39,107 nucleotides of DNA from an uncultured Bacteroidales bacterium (GCA_902768605.1 CACXLY010000029.1:1-39107), one strand, 5' to 3'; positions 1 through 7,982 are shown, counted from the first letter of the stretch. The notes: a model not told the origin generated them from the letters alone. Translations and numbers: made by a program.

Positions 1-1377
1 GAATTCGAGGCTTTGGCTGACGGCACATACCACATCATCAACTGCGAGAACTCAGGCGACAACATCTATCTCGGCATGACTGACGACGACCGTCTGCAAA
101 TCGATACTGACAAGGCTGGTGCTGACAGCGACTTCAACAAGTGGCTCCTCATCACTCCCGAAGAGTTCGCAGCTCTTGCAGAACAGGCTACTGCTGAGAC
201 TCCCGTTGACTTCGGTCACTTCGTTGCCCAGGCAACCTTCTCTCAGAACGACTTCGAAGGCGATGACAAGTGGGCTGCGAACAACGAGCTCCAAGATGGC
301 AACAATGCCACTGCTTGGGAGCTGTTCTCCAAGTGGGATCGCAACGCAGGCTGGATTTGGGGCTGGAAAGGCAACGATGCCGGAGGCGACTATGTATTCG
401 AAATGTGGAACACAGCAGGCAAGGGCTATGTATATCTCGTTCAGGAAGTAGAAGGTCTGCCCGCAGGCAAGTACACCGTACAGATGAACGGCTACTACCG
501 CGACGGTGACTTCGAAAGTGCAGACGAAGGCAATGTTCGTCAGCTGGCTTACCTGTTCGCAGGCAGCGAAGAGAACTGCGTACCTCTGCAGAGCATCGTC
601 GAGGGTAGCGGCAACTATCCCGGCCTCGGACGTGGCGGTGCAAGCGGTATTGTAATACCCGACGGTTGCCGCGATGCTGCCAAGTTCTTCCAGGTTGGCA
701 CATACGTCAACACTATTGATGCTGAAGTCGGTGCTGACGGCAAACTGAAGATTGGCATCTTCCGCAATGCAGAGGACGTGAAGGGCGGCGACTGGATTAT
801 TGCCGACAACTGGCGTCTCTTCTACAAGGGCAACCCCGTTGAGGTCGAGATTTCTGAGTCTGGCTACGCCACCTTCGTTGCTCCTGGCAATATCAACATC
901 ATTCCTGATGCCGTTGAAGTATTTGCAGCTCAGAAGGTGGAAGATAAGGGCTACGTACATCTGGAGCCCGTTGCAGCTATCCCAACTGGCGAGGCTGTAG
1001 TACTGAAGGGTGCAGAAGGCACATACACGATGTATGCAAACGCCAGCTCTGCAGAGCTTGGTACTACCAACGACCTGATTCCCGTAACTGATGAGGTTAT
1101 TGCCGACGGCACACAGTACGTTATCGGCCAGCCCGATGGCGAAGAAGTTGGCTTCTGGCAGGTTACTCCCGGAACTACCATCACTCTCGGCAAGGGTTAC
1201 TTGGTATTCACCACTGGTGTCAAGCCCTTCTATCCCTTCAACGATGAAAATGCAACTGGCATTGCTAACATCGCGGATGCTCTCGAGAATGGCGCTATCT
1301 ACAATGTAGCTGGTCAGCGTCTCGGCAAGATGCAGAAGGGTATCAATATCGTGAATGGTAAGAAGGTGCTTCGTTAA
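1..1377 (+). CDS. Secreted carbohydrate-binding-like protein, 3' part (5' end outside window)
   Basis: The reading frame is open from base 1, so the true start and any signal peptide lie upstream; the TTG at 13 is not a convincing start. About residues 60-270 form a Trp/Gly/Asp-rich beta domain ending in a stretch (DWIIADNWRLFYKGN) like galactose-binding or CBM-type modules of Bacteroidales surface proteins. It is followed by a second module beginning ESGYATFVAP, which I recognise as common in Prevotella secreted proteins. The last residues (YNVAGQRL ... GINIVNGKKVLR) form the short tail shared by other exported proteins in this window. Codons end strongly in C, suggesting high expression. 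No catalytic motif is visible in the part present. A 52-residue peptide gene follows 37 nt downstream and probably shares the transcript. The secreted nature is inferred from the tail and composition. Confidence 0.75.
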   Translation, partial: EFEALADGTYHIINCENSGDNIYLGMTDDDRLQIDTDKAGADSDFNKWLLITPEEFAALAEQATAETPVDFGHFVAQATFSQNDFEGDDKWAANNELQDGNNATAWELFSKWDRNAGWIWGWKGNDAGGDYVFEMWNTAGKGYVYLVQEVEGLPAGKYTVQMNGYYRDGDFESADEGNVRQLAYLFAGSEENCVPLQSIVEGSGNYPGLGRGGASGIVIPDGCRDAAKFFQVGTYVNTIDAEVGADGKLKIGIFRNAEDVKGGDWIIADNWRLFYKGNPVEVEISESGYATFVAPGNINIIPDAVEVFAAQKVEDKGYVHLEPVAAIPTGEAVVLKGAEGTYTMYANASSAELGTTNDLIPVTDEVIADGTQYVIGQPDGEEVGFWQVTPGTTITLGKGYLVFTTGVKPFYPFNDENATGIANIADALENGAIYNVAGQRLGKMQKGINIVNGKKVLR

Positions 1378-1414
1378 ATATTAAATTGTAAATCATAAAA
1401 TCGAAAATAACATT

Positions 1415-1573
1415 ATGAAGTACATTAAGCCAACTATCGAATTGAACGAGGCTCAGGCAGCCATGATGATTGCCGACAGCCTGAAGGTCAACAAAGACAG
1501 CGATAAGACTGTCGATGGCGGCAAGACTCTCACGAAGGAAGACAACGCCTGGGATATCTGGGGCGAAGATTAA
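1415..1573 (+). CDS. 52-residue peptide with acidic, Trp-containing C-terminus
   Basis: This short reading frame starts MKYIKPTIEL, has a central AAMMIADSLKV segment and ends DNAWDIWGED. It lies between a large secreted-protein gene and a strong intrinsic terminator, so it is the last gene of that transcript, and its codon use resembles that of the upstream gene. The N-terminal K-Y-x-K-P-x-I-E pattern followed by a variable, acidic or aromatic tail resembles small uncharacterised Bacteroidales peptides; that is recollection, not a search result. No radical-SAM, LanM, YcaO or export gene for a modified peptide is visible in the window. The function is unknown. It could be a peptide precursor, a small regulator or a chance frame, but position, codon use and the terminator argue for a real gene. 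Confidence 0.6.
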   Translation: MKYIKPTIELNEAQAAMMIADSLKVNKDSDKTVDGGKTLTKEDNAWDIWGED

Positions 1574-1595
1574 ATCCTTCCTTAATCTTCTATAG

Positions 1596-1634
1596 AAAAA
1601 GGCAGCTCTCTCTACATGAGGGCTGCCTTTTTTT
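1596..1634 (+). terminator. Intrinsic terminator after the 52-residue peptide gene
   Basis: GGCAGCTCTC pairs with GAGGGCTGCC (one G-T wobble) around a 7-nt loop and is followed by seven T. It begins 22 nt after the stop codon. Confidence 0.88.
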
Positions 1635-1670
1635 GTGACACATTACCACGGTTGACATAAAGAAGAGCCA

Positions 1671-1796
1671 CTTCCTACACGAAGCGTTGGCTCTTCCTTC
1701 ACGAAGCGTTGGCTCTTCCTTCACGAAGCGTTGGCTCTTCCTTCACGAAGCATTGGCTCTTCCTTCACGAAGCATTGGCTCTTCCTTCACGAAGCA
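1671..1796 (+). repeat. 22-bp tandem repeat array upstream of dnaB
   Basis: Five full 22-bp units run from 1681 to 1790, with degenerate partial units on each side. Each unit carries TTCACGAAGC and TTGGCTCTTC. Units 1-3 have GAAGCGTTGG and units 4-5 have GAAGCATTGG, so one substitution separates two blocks of copies. The array sits in the gap between a terminator and the dnaB promoter. Open frames across it encode only the repeat and are not credible genes. Confidence 0.95.
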
Positions 1797-1888
1797 TTCT
1801 GTTGAGTGTATGCCTACCCCCGCTCGAAAATATTCAAGCCGCCCCACATTTTCCTCATACGATTGTCGCCTTCTTCATTTTTTTTTCG

Positions 1889-1896
1889 TATCTTTG
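1889..1896 (+). promoter_or_regulatory. dnaB promoter -7 box
   Basis: TATCTTTG matches the Bacteroidetes -7 consensus TAnnTTTG, 36 nt upstream of the dnaB start, and is preceded by a long T tract. No clear -33 TTTG is visible at the usual spacing. Confidence 0.75.
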
Positions 1897-1932
1897 CAGG
1901 GCAATTGAACAAACACAATACATCACGACTAT

Positions 1933-3507
1933 ATGGCAGAGACGACAGGAAGAAGGCGACAGAGCACCACGAAGATTGTGGAAGTGCCTCAGGTTGATCA
2001 ATATGGACACAAACAGCCGCAGAGCCTCGACATGGAGGTAGCAGTGCTGGGTGCACTCATGGTGGAACAGACTTCGTACGGTTTGGTGGCAGAACTGCTC
2101 AAGCCCGAAAGCTTCTACGACCACCGGCACCAGCTCATCTATCAGGCTATACAGACGCTCAATGCCGAGCAGAAGCCTGTTGACATCATGACCGTCATCA
2201 ATCAGCTCGAGAGCACAGACAACCTGGAAGCTGCCGGCGGAGAGGTCTATCTGATGCAAATCAGTGCTCAGGTAGCCAGCTCTGCACATATCGAGTATCA
2301 TGCCAAGATCATCGCGCAGAAATCACTGCAACGCCAGCTCATCACCTTTGCAAGCCTTGTCCAGACGAAAGCATTCGATGCCACAATCGATGTGGCCGAC
2401 CTGATGCAGGAGGCTGAAAGCATGCTCTATGCCATCGCGCAGAAGAACATGAAGAAGGACTTCACGCAGATTGACCCCGTCATCAGCCAAGTTTATGAAC
2501 TCATCCAGAAGGCACAGGCAAAGGAGGGAGGTCTGAGCGGCCTGCCGACCGGCTTCCATGAACTGGACAAGATAACGAACGGCTGGCAGAATAGCGACCT
2601 CATCATCATCGCTGCCCGTCCGTCCATGGGTAAGACGGCGTTCGCGCTCTCCATGATAAAGCGGATGGCTGTCGATTACAAGATTCCTTGCGCAATGTTC
2701 AGCCTCGAGATGAGCAACCAGCAGCTCGTGCAGCGACTCATGGTCAACGTCAGCGAACTAAGTGGCGAGAAGCTTCGCAGCGGGCAACTGGCGCCCTACG
2801 AATGGGGACAGCTCGACAAACGTGTGCGCCAGCTTTACAATGTGCCCATCTATACCGACGACACGCCCTCGCTCAGCGTCTTCGAGCTGCAGACAAAGGC
2901 GCGGCGTCTGGTGCGCGACTTCGGCGTGAAGGCCATTGTGATTGACTATCTGCAATTGATGAGGGCCAACAACTTGAACTACAATGCCAACCGTCAGGAA
3001 GTGGTGAGCATGGTGAGCCGGGCTCTGAAGGGTCTTGCCAAGGAACTCAACATCCCCGTCATTGCATTGAGTCAGCTGAACCGTGGCGTGGAAGGGCGCG
3101 AAGGCTTCGAGGGCAAGCAGCCCGTGCTGAGCGACCTGCGCGAGTCGGGTGCCATCGAGCAGGATGCCGACATCGTTTGCTTCATCCATCGCCCCGAGTA
3201 CTACAAGCTGTACGTCGACGACAAAGGCTTCGACTGGCACGGCAAGGCGATGTTCATCATTGCCAAGCACCGCAACGGCTCTGTCGGCGACATCAAGCTG
3301 GCGTTCCGCAGCGAGTTCGCACGCTTCTCCGACCTCGAAACGAACATTCCTCTGCCTGGCACGCAGGAAAGCGATATGGGCGGACGCTTCGTCTCGCCCA
3401 GGATGACGCCGGAAGAGATAGCAGAAAACGACAAGATTGCCAACGCCCTCGGCACAGGCGATTCATTCTCCGACCTTCAATCTGCACAACAGGAAGACCA
3501 GTTCTGA
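1933..3507 (+). CDS. dnaB: Replicative DNA helicase DnaB
   Basis: Hexameric 5'-3' helicase that unwinds DNA at the replication fork and recruits primase. The N-terminal DnaB domain (about residues 33-135, starting SLDMEVAVLGALM) binds primase. The C-terminal RecA-like ATPase (about 190-465) contains the Walker A ARPSMGKT with Lys234, the Walker B region VIDYLQLM and the DLRESGAIEQDAD block typical of DnaB. Its 524 residues fit Bacteroidetes DnaB; the family averages about 450-520, with the extra length in a basic N-terminal leader and an acidic C-tail. There is no sign of an intein, which is common in some DnaB proteins. The ATG start lies just downstream of a good -7 box. It is convergent with yebC, separated by a large inverted repeat. 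Confidence 0.97.
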   Translation: MAETTGRRRQSTTKIVEVPQVDQYGHKQPQSLDMEVAVLGALMVEQTSYGLVAELLKPESFYDHRHQLIYQAIQTLNAEQKPVDIMTVINQLESTDNLEAAGGEVYLMQISAQVASSAHIEYHAKIIAQKSLQRQLITFASLVQTKAFDATIDVADLMQEAESMLYAIAQKNMKKDFTQIDPVISQVYELIQKAQAKEGGLSGLPTGFHELDKITNGWQNSDLIIIAARPSMGKTAFALSMIKRMAVDYKIPCAMFSLEMSNQQLVQRLMVNVSELSGEKLRSGQLAPYEWGQLDKRVRQLYNVPIYTDDTPSLSVFELQTKARRLVRDFGVKAIVIDYLQLMRANNLNYNANRQEVVSMVSRALKGLAKELNIPVIALSQLNRGVEGREGFEGKQPVLSDLRESGAIEQDADIVCFIHRPEYYKLYVDDKGFDWHGKAMFIIAKHRNGSVGDIKLAFRSEFARFSDLETNIPLPGTQESDMGGRFVSPRMTPEEIAENDKIANALGTGDSFSDLQSAQQEDQF

Positions 3508-3551
3508 GACAAACATCACTCTAATAAAGGAAAAGAGGACGCATCATAAAT

Positions 3552-3640
3552 AACAACAACGGATTACACGGATTTGACGGATTATCCTATTTGCTGATTA
3601 GCAATTTGAATCCGTTCAATCCGTTCAATCCGTTGTTGTT
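3552..3640 (+). repeat. Inverted repeat with 32-bp arms built from 9-bp repeats
   Basis: The arms at 3552-3583 and 3609-3640 match at 28 of 32 positions. Each arm contains three copies of CGGATT at about 9-bp spacing and ends in an AACAACAAC / GTTGTTGTT clamp. The 25-nt loop holds a smaller hairpin (TTGCT/AGCAA). It lies between convergent dnaB and yebC, where a transcript from either side could form the hairpin. It could therefore act as a bidirectional terminator or be a palindromic dispersed element. I recall CGGATT-type repeats as common between genes in this phylum, but cannot check here. Confidence 0.85.
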
Positions 3641-3678
3641 TTATATAGACTGAATTTTTGTAATATACAGGCTCGAAA

Positions 3679-4419
3679 TTACTCTTCAGGCTTCATGTTT
3701 GTATAGACGGTCTGGACGTCGTCGAACTCCTCGAGTTTCTCCACCATCTTGTTGATGGTCTCGCGCTGCTCGGGTGTCACGTCCTTCACGTCGTTGGGAA
3801 TGTAGGTGAACTCACCGCCGACATCCTCGTAGCCGTCTGCCTCGAGTTTCTTCTGAATGGCGTTGAAGCTGGTCGGCTCGCCGTAGATAGTGATGGTGGT
3901 CACGTCCTTCTCCTCATCGTACTCCTCGTCGTACTCTTCCTCCACGCCGCAATCTATCATCTCCAGGATGAAGTCGTCCATGTCCATGCCTTCCTTCTTC
4001 TTGAAGGTGAACACGCACTTGTGGTCGAAGAGGAAAGCCAGGGAGCCCGTTGTGCCCATGTTGCCCGAGAACTTGTTGAAGACGCTGCGCACGTCGGCTA
4101 CGGTGCGGGTGGTGTTGTCGGTCAGGGTGTCCACGAAGATGGCGATGCCGTGAGGGCCGTATCCTTCGTAAGTGACAGACTTGTAGTCGCTTTGGTCCTT
4201 ACCCATCGCATTCTTGATGGCGCGTTCGATGTTGTCCTTCGGCATGTTCTCGCGCTTGCAGACAGCGATGACGCTACGCAGGGCAGGGTTGTTCTCTGGT
4301 TCAGGACCGGCTGCCTTCACGGCGATGGCAATCTGCTTGCCCAGGCGGGTGAAAGTCTTGGCCATGTGGCCCCATCTCTTCAGTTTAGTCGCTTTGCGAT
4401 ATTCAAATGCTCTTCCCAT
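3679..4419 (-). CDS. yebC: YebC/PmpR family protein
   Basis: Member of the YebC/PmpR (DUF28) family, historically annotated as a DNA-binding transcriptional regulator. More recent work on family members assigns a role in translating difficult (proline-rich) sequences. The N-terminus MGRAFEYRKATKLKRWGHMAKTF corresponds to the family's conserved 'GRsfE.Rk..k...a..Kaklf' region. The three-domain length of about 240-250 residues is normal. Conserved blocks include ENMPKDNIERAIK, YEGYGPHGIAI and NKFSGNMGTTGSLAFLF. An acidic insertion around residues 160-172 (EEEYDEEYDEEKD) is a local expansion. The gene follows pheT on the same strand with a 182-bp gap full of AT-rich repeats and no obvious promoter box, so co-transcription with pheT is plausible. 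Confidence 0.95.
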   Translation of the reverse strand: MGRAFEYRKATKLKRWGHMAKTFTRLGKQIAIAVKAAGPEPENNPALRSVIAVCKRENMPKDNIERAIKNAMGKDQSDYKSVTYEGYGPHGIAIFVDTLTDNTTRTVADVRSVFNKFSGNMGTTGSLAFLFDHKCVFTFKKKEGMDMDDFILEMIDCGVEEEYDEEYDEEKDVTTITIYGEPTSFNAIQKKLEADGYEDVGGEFTYIPNDVKDVTPEQRETINKMVEKLEEFDDVQTVYTNMKPEE

Positions 4420-4423
4420 AATG

Positions 4424-4534
4424 ACATTTACTATTTAACTATTTACGATTTACGATTTATTTACGATTTAAATAATTTACGATTTGACAATTTACTATTT
4501 ACTATTTATTTACAATTTAGCTATTTGGTAATTT
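4424..4534. repeat. AT-rich 7-bp repeat tract between pheT and yebC
   Basis: Degenerate tandem units of the form ACGATTT or ACTATTT (7-bp period, occasionally 11) fill almost the whole gap. The same class recurs at 7110-7150 on the other side of pheT as ACCATTT units. No gene is visible in it. Confidence 0.85.
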
Positions 4535-4537
4535 ATT

Positions 4538-4600
4538 CTCCCCTCCTTTGGAGGGGTTGGGGAGGCTTTCACTCCCCCAAAGGGGGAGATGGAGGGGGCT
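4538..4600. repeat. GC-rich palindromic element directly after pheT
   Basis: Two palindromic cores, CCTCCTTTGGAGG and CTCCCCCAAAGGGGGAG, lie in tandem and end 1 nt before the pheT stop codon complement. The second core and its flank (ACTCCCCCAAAGGGGGAG, then GGAGGGGGCT) match a copy translated inside sprA (21701-21731). It could act as a pheT transcript terminator, but no T tract follows on the minus strand. Confidence 0.85.
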
Positions 4601-4601
4601 T

Positions 4602-7109
4602 CTATCTCAGCTCTGCGCCGAGCTGAGTCTTGAGGTTGTTGATGAGTTTCTGCATGACGGCGTCGATGGCTTTGTCGTTGAGCGTCTTTGTCTCGTCCTG
4701 CAGGATGAAGTTCACAGCGTATGACTTCTTGCCTTCGGGCAGATTCTTGCCCTCATAGACGTCGAAGAGCTTGACTGCCTTGAGCAGTTTCTTCTCGGTC
4801 TGATAGCTGATGCGTTCCACTTCTCCGAAAGGCACATTGCTGTCGAGCAGCAGGGCGAGGTCGCGGCTGACTGCCGGGAACTTGCTTATCTCGGTGTATG
4901 TGACGTTCTGCTTCTGTATGATGCGGAGGATCTGGTTCCAGCGGATGTCGGCGAAATAGACTGGCTGCTCGATGCTGAATGCCTTGGTGAGCTTGCCAGC
5001 CACGATGCCCATCTCTGCGAGCACCTTGCCGCCGCGGTTCTGGATGCAAAGGCTCTGGCTGTAGATGTCGCTCTTGCCCTCGCCAAAGACGAGCATGCCG
5101 AAGGGCACGCCGAGGCGGGTGAAGATGTTCATCACGTAAGCCTTGAGTTGCGCGAACGAGCTGTCCTCATCGGGATGCGCCCAGCTGCCACGCACGCGTT
5201 TGCCTGTCAGCCAGAGGCCGAGGTGATAGTCCTCGCTGTACGCATCGAGCACATGCTTGATGACCTCCGGGTCGCGGCTGCTGCTCACGCCGGGAATGAT
5301 GTCCGCGCACTTCTTCTCTGCCTGGAAACGATAGCAGTTGCCGTACTCGAAGAAGCGCAGGTCGGTGTTGCGATAGCTGATGTTGCGGGCGATGCTTTCC
5401 AAGCCTCCGAAGAGAAGAGTCTGGCGGAGAGCGTTGAGGTCCTGACTGAGCGGATTGAGGAGCTTCACGAGTTCCTCGCTCTTGTATGACTCGAGGCCGT
5501 CGTAGTAAGCGCCGCGCTGCAGGCTGTTGTTCAGTATTTCGTGGAAGCCGCCGCCCACGAGCTGCTCGGCGATGATGTTCTGCAGCTTGTGGCTCGTGTC
5601 GTGAATCGTCTTGACGGTCAAGCTGTTCTTGAGCGTCGTCGGTATCTCCACATTATTATATCCGTAGATGCGAAGGATGTCCTCCACCACGTCGCAAGGA
5701 CGCTGCACGTCCACCCTGTAAGCCGGAACCGTGAGTTCCAGGCCTTCTTCGCTTTCTTTGTCAATCTTCATCTCGAGGCTCGTGACGATGCTCTTGATGG
5801 TTTTCTCGGGGATGTGCTTGCCGATGAGGCCGTCCACATAATCGTACTTGAGCGAAACCTTGAAGTCGGGCATCGGCTTAGCCTGCACATCGACGACCTG
5901 CATGCTGACCTTCGCGCCTGCCAGCTCCTTGGCCAGGATAGCAGCTTGCTTCAGGGCGTAGAGCTGTCCGTTGGGGTCTATGCCGCGCTCGAAGCGGAAG
6001 CTTGCGTCGGTGCTCAGGCCGTGGCGACGTGCACTCTTGCGGATGCTGGTCGGATTGAAGTAGGCGCTCTCCAAGAGGACATTGGTCGTGGTGTCGTACG
6101 TGCCACTACCCTTTCCGCCAAACACGCCGGCGATGCACATCGGCTCCTTCGCGTTGCAGATGGCCAGGTCTTGGCTGGAGAGCTTGTGCTCCACGCCGTC
6201 GAGGGTGACAAAGGGTGTGCCTTCGGGCATCGTCTTCACGATAACCTGCCGGCCCTCGATCATGTCTGCGTCGAAGCAATGCAGAGGCTGACCGTAAGCC
6301 ATCATGATGAAGTTCGTGATGTCCACGATGTTGTTGATGGGGCGAAGGCCGATGGTGCGCAGCTTGTTCTGCAGCCATTCGGGACTCTCCTTGACCTCGC
6401 AGCCTGTCAGCGTGACTGCGGCATAGCGGGGACACAGGTTCGGGTCGTCGATGGTAATGCTGATGGGCAGAGACTCGTCGTCCACCTTGAACTTCTCGCA
6501 GTCGGGACGGTGCAGGCTCGCCTTGTAGCCGTTCTGAACCAGCCAGGCATAGAGGTCGCGAGCCACGCCATAATGGCTGCAGGCATCGGCTCTGTTGGGC
6601 GTGATGTCCACTTCGATGAGCCAGTCACTCTCCACATGGTAGTACTCGGCTGCAGGAGTGCCGACCTTAGCGTCCTGGGGAAGAACGATGATGCCGCTGT
6701 GGTCGTTGCCGATACCTATCTCGTCCTCAGCACAAAGCATGCCGAAGCTCTCCACGCCACGCAGTTTGCTGCGCTTGATGGTGAAGCACTCGTCGCCGTC
6801 ATAAAGCTTGGTGCCCACGACGGCTGCTATCACCTTCTGACCGGCAGCAACATTGGGAGCGCCGCAGACAATCTGCAAAGGCGCGTCCTGACCTACGTTT
6901 ACGGTACATACATGCATGTGGTCGCTGTCGGGATGCGGCTCGCAGGTCAGCACCTCGGCCACATAGAGACCCTCCAGGCCACCCTTGATGGTCTGCACTT
7001 CTTCCACGCTATCCACCTCGAGACCTGCGCTCGTCAGAGCATCTGCTATCTCCTGTGCACTCAACGTCGTATCGACATATTCCTTAAGCCATTTGTATGA
7101 AATGTTCAT
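4602..7109 (-). CDS. pheT: Phenylalanine--tRNA ligase beta subunit
   Basis: Beta chain of the alpha2-beta2 phenylalanyl-tRNA synthetase; it binds tRNA-Phe and carries editing of mischarged Tyr. The 835 residues are near the normal size. Domains in order are: N-terminal start MNISYKWLKEYVDT; EMAP-like tRNA-binding domain (about 40-155); B3/B4 editing region (about 215-390, with HCFDAD and VTLDGVEHKL); B5 (about 405-480, VEDILRIYGYNN); synthetase-like core (about 490-690, LNPLSQDLNALRQTLL); and C-terminal FDX-ACB anticodon-binding domain (about 740-835, KFPAVSRDLALLLD). A -7 box lies about 90 nt upstream and GC-rich palindromes flank both ends. pheS is not in the window. Probably the first gene of a pheT-yebC unit. 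Confidence 0.97.
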   Translation of the reverse strand: MNISYKWLKEYVDTTLSAQEIADALTSAGLEVDSVEEVQTIKGGLEGLYVAEVLTCEPHPDSDHMHVCTVNVGQDAPLQIVCGAPNVAAGQKVIAAVVGTKLYDGDECFTIKRSKLRGVESFGMLCAEDEIGIGNDHSGIIVLPQDAKVGTPAAEYYHVESDWLIEVDITPNRADACSHYGVARDLYAWLVQNGYKASLHRPDCEKFKVDDESLPISITIDDPNLCPRYAAVTLTGCEVKESPEWLQNKLRTIGLRPINNIVDITNFIMMAYGQPLHCFDADMIEGRQVIVKTMPEGTPFVTLDGVEHKLSSQDLAICNAKEPMCIAGVFGGKGSGTYDTTTNVLLESAYFNPTSIRKSARRHGLSTDASFRFERGIDPNGQLYALKQAAILAKELAGAKVSMQVVDVQAKPMPDFKVSLKYDYVDGLIGKHIPEKTIKSIVTSLEMKIDKESEEGLELTVPAYRVDVQRPCDVVEDILRIYGYNNVEIPTTLKNSLTVKTIHDTSHKLQNIIAEQLVGGGFHEILNNSLQRGAYYDGLESYKSEELVKLLNPLSQDLNALRQTLLFGGLESIARNISYRNTDLRFFEYGNCYRFQAEKKCADIIPGVSSSRDPEVIKHVLDAYSEDYHLGLWLTGKRVRGSWAHPDEDSSFAQLKAYVMNIFTRLGVPFGMLVFGEGKSDIYSQSLCIQNRGGKVLAEMGIVAGKLTKAFSIEQPVYFADIRWNQILRIIQKQNVTYTEISKFPAVSRDLALLLDSNVPFGEVERISYQTEKKLLKAVKLFDVYEGKNLPEGKKSYAVNFILQDETKTLNDKAIDAVMQKLINNLKTQLGAELR

Positions 7110-7150
7110 CTTGACAATTTACCATTTAATCATTTACCATTTACCATTTG

Positions 7151-7180
7151 TTCCCCCTAAAGGGGGTTAGGGGGTCCCCT
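7151..7180. repeat. GC-rich palindrome in the pheT leader
   Basis: CCCCCTAAAGGGGG followed by TTAGGGGGTCCCC. It belongs to the same general class as the element at 4538-4600 and lies between the pheT -7 box and start codon, so it would be transcribed into the pheT 5' leader. It could affect leader folding. Confidence 0.75.
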
Positions 7181-7197
7181 TTTTCTTAAATCGCGTG

Positions 7198-7205
7198 CAA
7201 AGGTA
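7198..7205 (-). promoter_or_regulatory. pheT promoter -7 box
   Basis: On the minus strand this reads TACCTTTG, a match to TAnnTTTG. It lies about 90 nt upstream of the pheT ATG, giving a leader that includes 7-bp repeats and a GC-rich palindrome. Confidence 0.7.
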
Positions 7206-7312
7206 CAAAATAAATAAGAATTAAGAAATATGAATTAAGAATTATTTTGGCATCAAACGACATTTTTTCTCATTTATTGCCGGAATGAGGCATAACGACT
7301 GCAAGGTCGACG

Positions 7313-7466
7313 GCCAACAACACGTTAGTAAATCGCCAACGACACGTTAGTAAATTCCAGTCCTTACACGAGTGGACTGCAGTCCATGCACTAGTAAACT
7401 GCAGTCCACCCACTAGTGGACTGCGAACGACTCACTAGTAAATTGCCAACAACACGTTAGAGAGAG
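7313..7466. repeat. 22-bp array of two interleaved unit types
   Basis: Seven units in perfect 22-bp register start at 7313, 7335, 7357, 7379, 7401, 7423 and 7445. Type A (first, second, sixth and seventh) reads like GCCAACGACACGTTAGTAAA. Type B (third to fifth) carries GCAGTCCA ... CACTAGT and creates the 14-bp palindrome TGGACTGCAGTCCA across unit borders. Units diverge from each other but never lose register. The region between the pheT promoter and the toxin-antitoxin promoter otherwise contains no gene. Confidence 0.93.
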
Positions 7467-7590
7467 TAGTTAAATAGACAGTAGTTAAGCCAATACATAA
7501 ATCGCCCCGAATGCTGCATCCCAAACACTCGGCTTCTCCGCCTGCGCCTGAGCACCTACGGAGCGCAAGAACTACTGTCTACTTAACTAC
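7466..7590. repeat. 125-bp element with 21-bp terminal inverted repeats
   Basis: GTAGTTAAATAGACAGTAGTT (7466-7486) is the inverse of 7570-7590 with one mismatch. The 83-bp interior is GC-rich and contains further short complementarity (CTCCG/CGGAG). The left arm abuts the 22-bp array. It could be a small non-autonomous mobile element or a large hairpin; no coding potential is seen. Confidence 0.8.
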
Positions 7591-7693
7591 TTAACTACAA
7601 AACATTGAGAACTCCCGTAATTCGTGGTAGGTAAATTTAATTCGAATTTTCATTTTTTCATTCTCATTCCGTCATTCTTTCATTTTTTCTTCG

Positions 7694-7701
7694 TATCTTT
7701 G
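7694..7701 (+). promoter_or_regulatory. Toxin-antitoxin promoter -7 box
   Basis: TATCTTTG, 31 nt upstream of the antitoxin start, preceded by a run of CATTTTTTC/CATTC-like repeats. Confidence 0.75.
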
Positions 7702-7732
7702 CATGCAGAATATGGTATAAAAGCATTATCCT

Positions 7733-7981
7733 ATGAATAATTCATTATGTCTTAATGCCGATTTCCTGCGCGACCTCAGCGTCGTGGCAGAAGACGAGGG
7801 TTTGCTCGCGAAAGCCGTCAAATACATCCGCAAACTGGCCGCCAAGAAGGAAGACCCCACGCTGATGACGAAGGAGGAGTTCTTCCGTCGCGTAGATAAA
7901 GCAAAAGCCGAGTATGAGCGAGGAGAATACACTCGTTTTTCCAATGAGGACGAGATGGTGAAGTGGTTAAACAGCCTGTAG
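7733..7981 (+). CDS. Antitoxin of a YoeB-type toxin-antitoxin pair
   Basis: An 82-residue, charged, mostly helical protein (C-terminal part KEEFFRRVDKAKAEYERGEYT) directly upstream of a YoeB-like toxin, with one base between stop and start codons. The position (antitoxin first, tight coupling), size and composition identify it as the antitoxin. The N-terminal part would be expected to bind the operator and the C-terminal part to wrap the toxin; this is inference from type II systems. It is not a clear Phd/YefM protein and I do not assign a named antitoxin family. A dedicated promoter lies 31 nt upstream. Such pairs are normally autoregulated by the antitoxin-toxin complex; the inverted repeat and 22-bp array upstream are possible but unproven operator sequences. 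Confidence 0.8.
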   Translation: MNNSLCLNADFLRDLSVVAEDEGLLAKAVKYIRKLAAKKEDPTLMTKEEFFRRVDKAKAEYERGEYTRFSNEDEMVKWLNSL

Positions 7982-7982
7982 T

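Noticed and set aside
1..6. GAATTC at the first base as a cloning boundary
   Set aside because: Uncut EcoRI sites occur elsewhere in the window and the reading frame is open to the edge; it may be chance and says nothing about biology.
1687..2041. Open frames across the 22-bp array upstream of dnaB
   Set aside because: They encode only the repeat in three phases and run into the dnaB promoter; no start signal or composition of a gene.
5541..7100. 519-codon frame antisense to pheT
   Set aside because: Exact shadow of pheT; the GC-rich, C-ending codons of the real gene leave few stops on the other strand.
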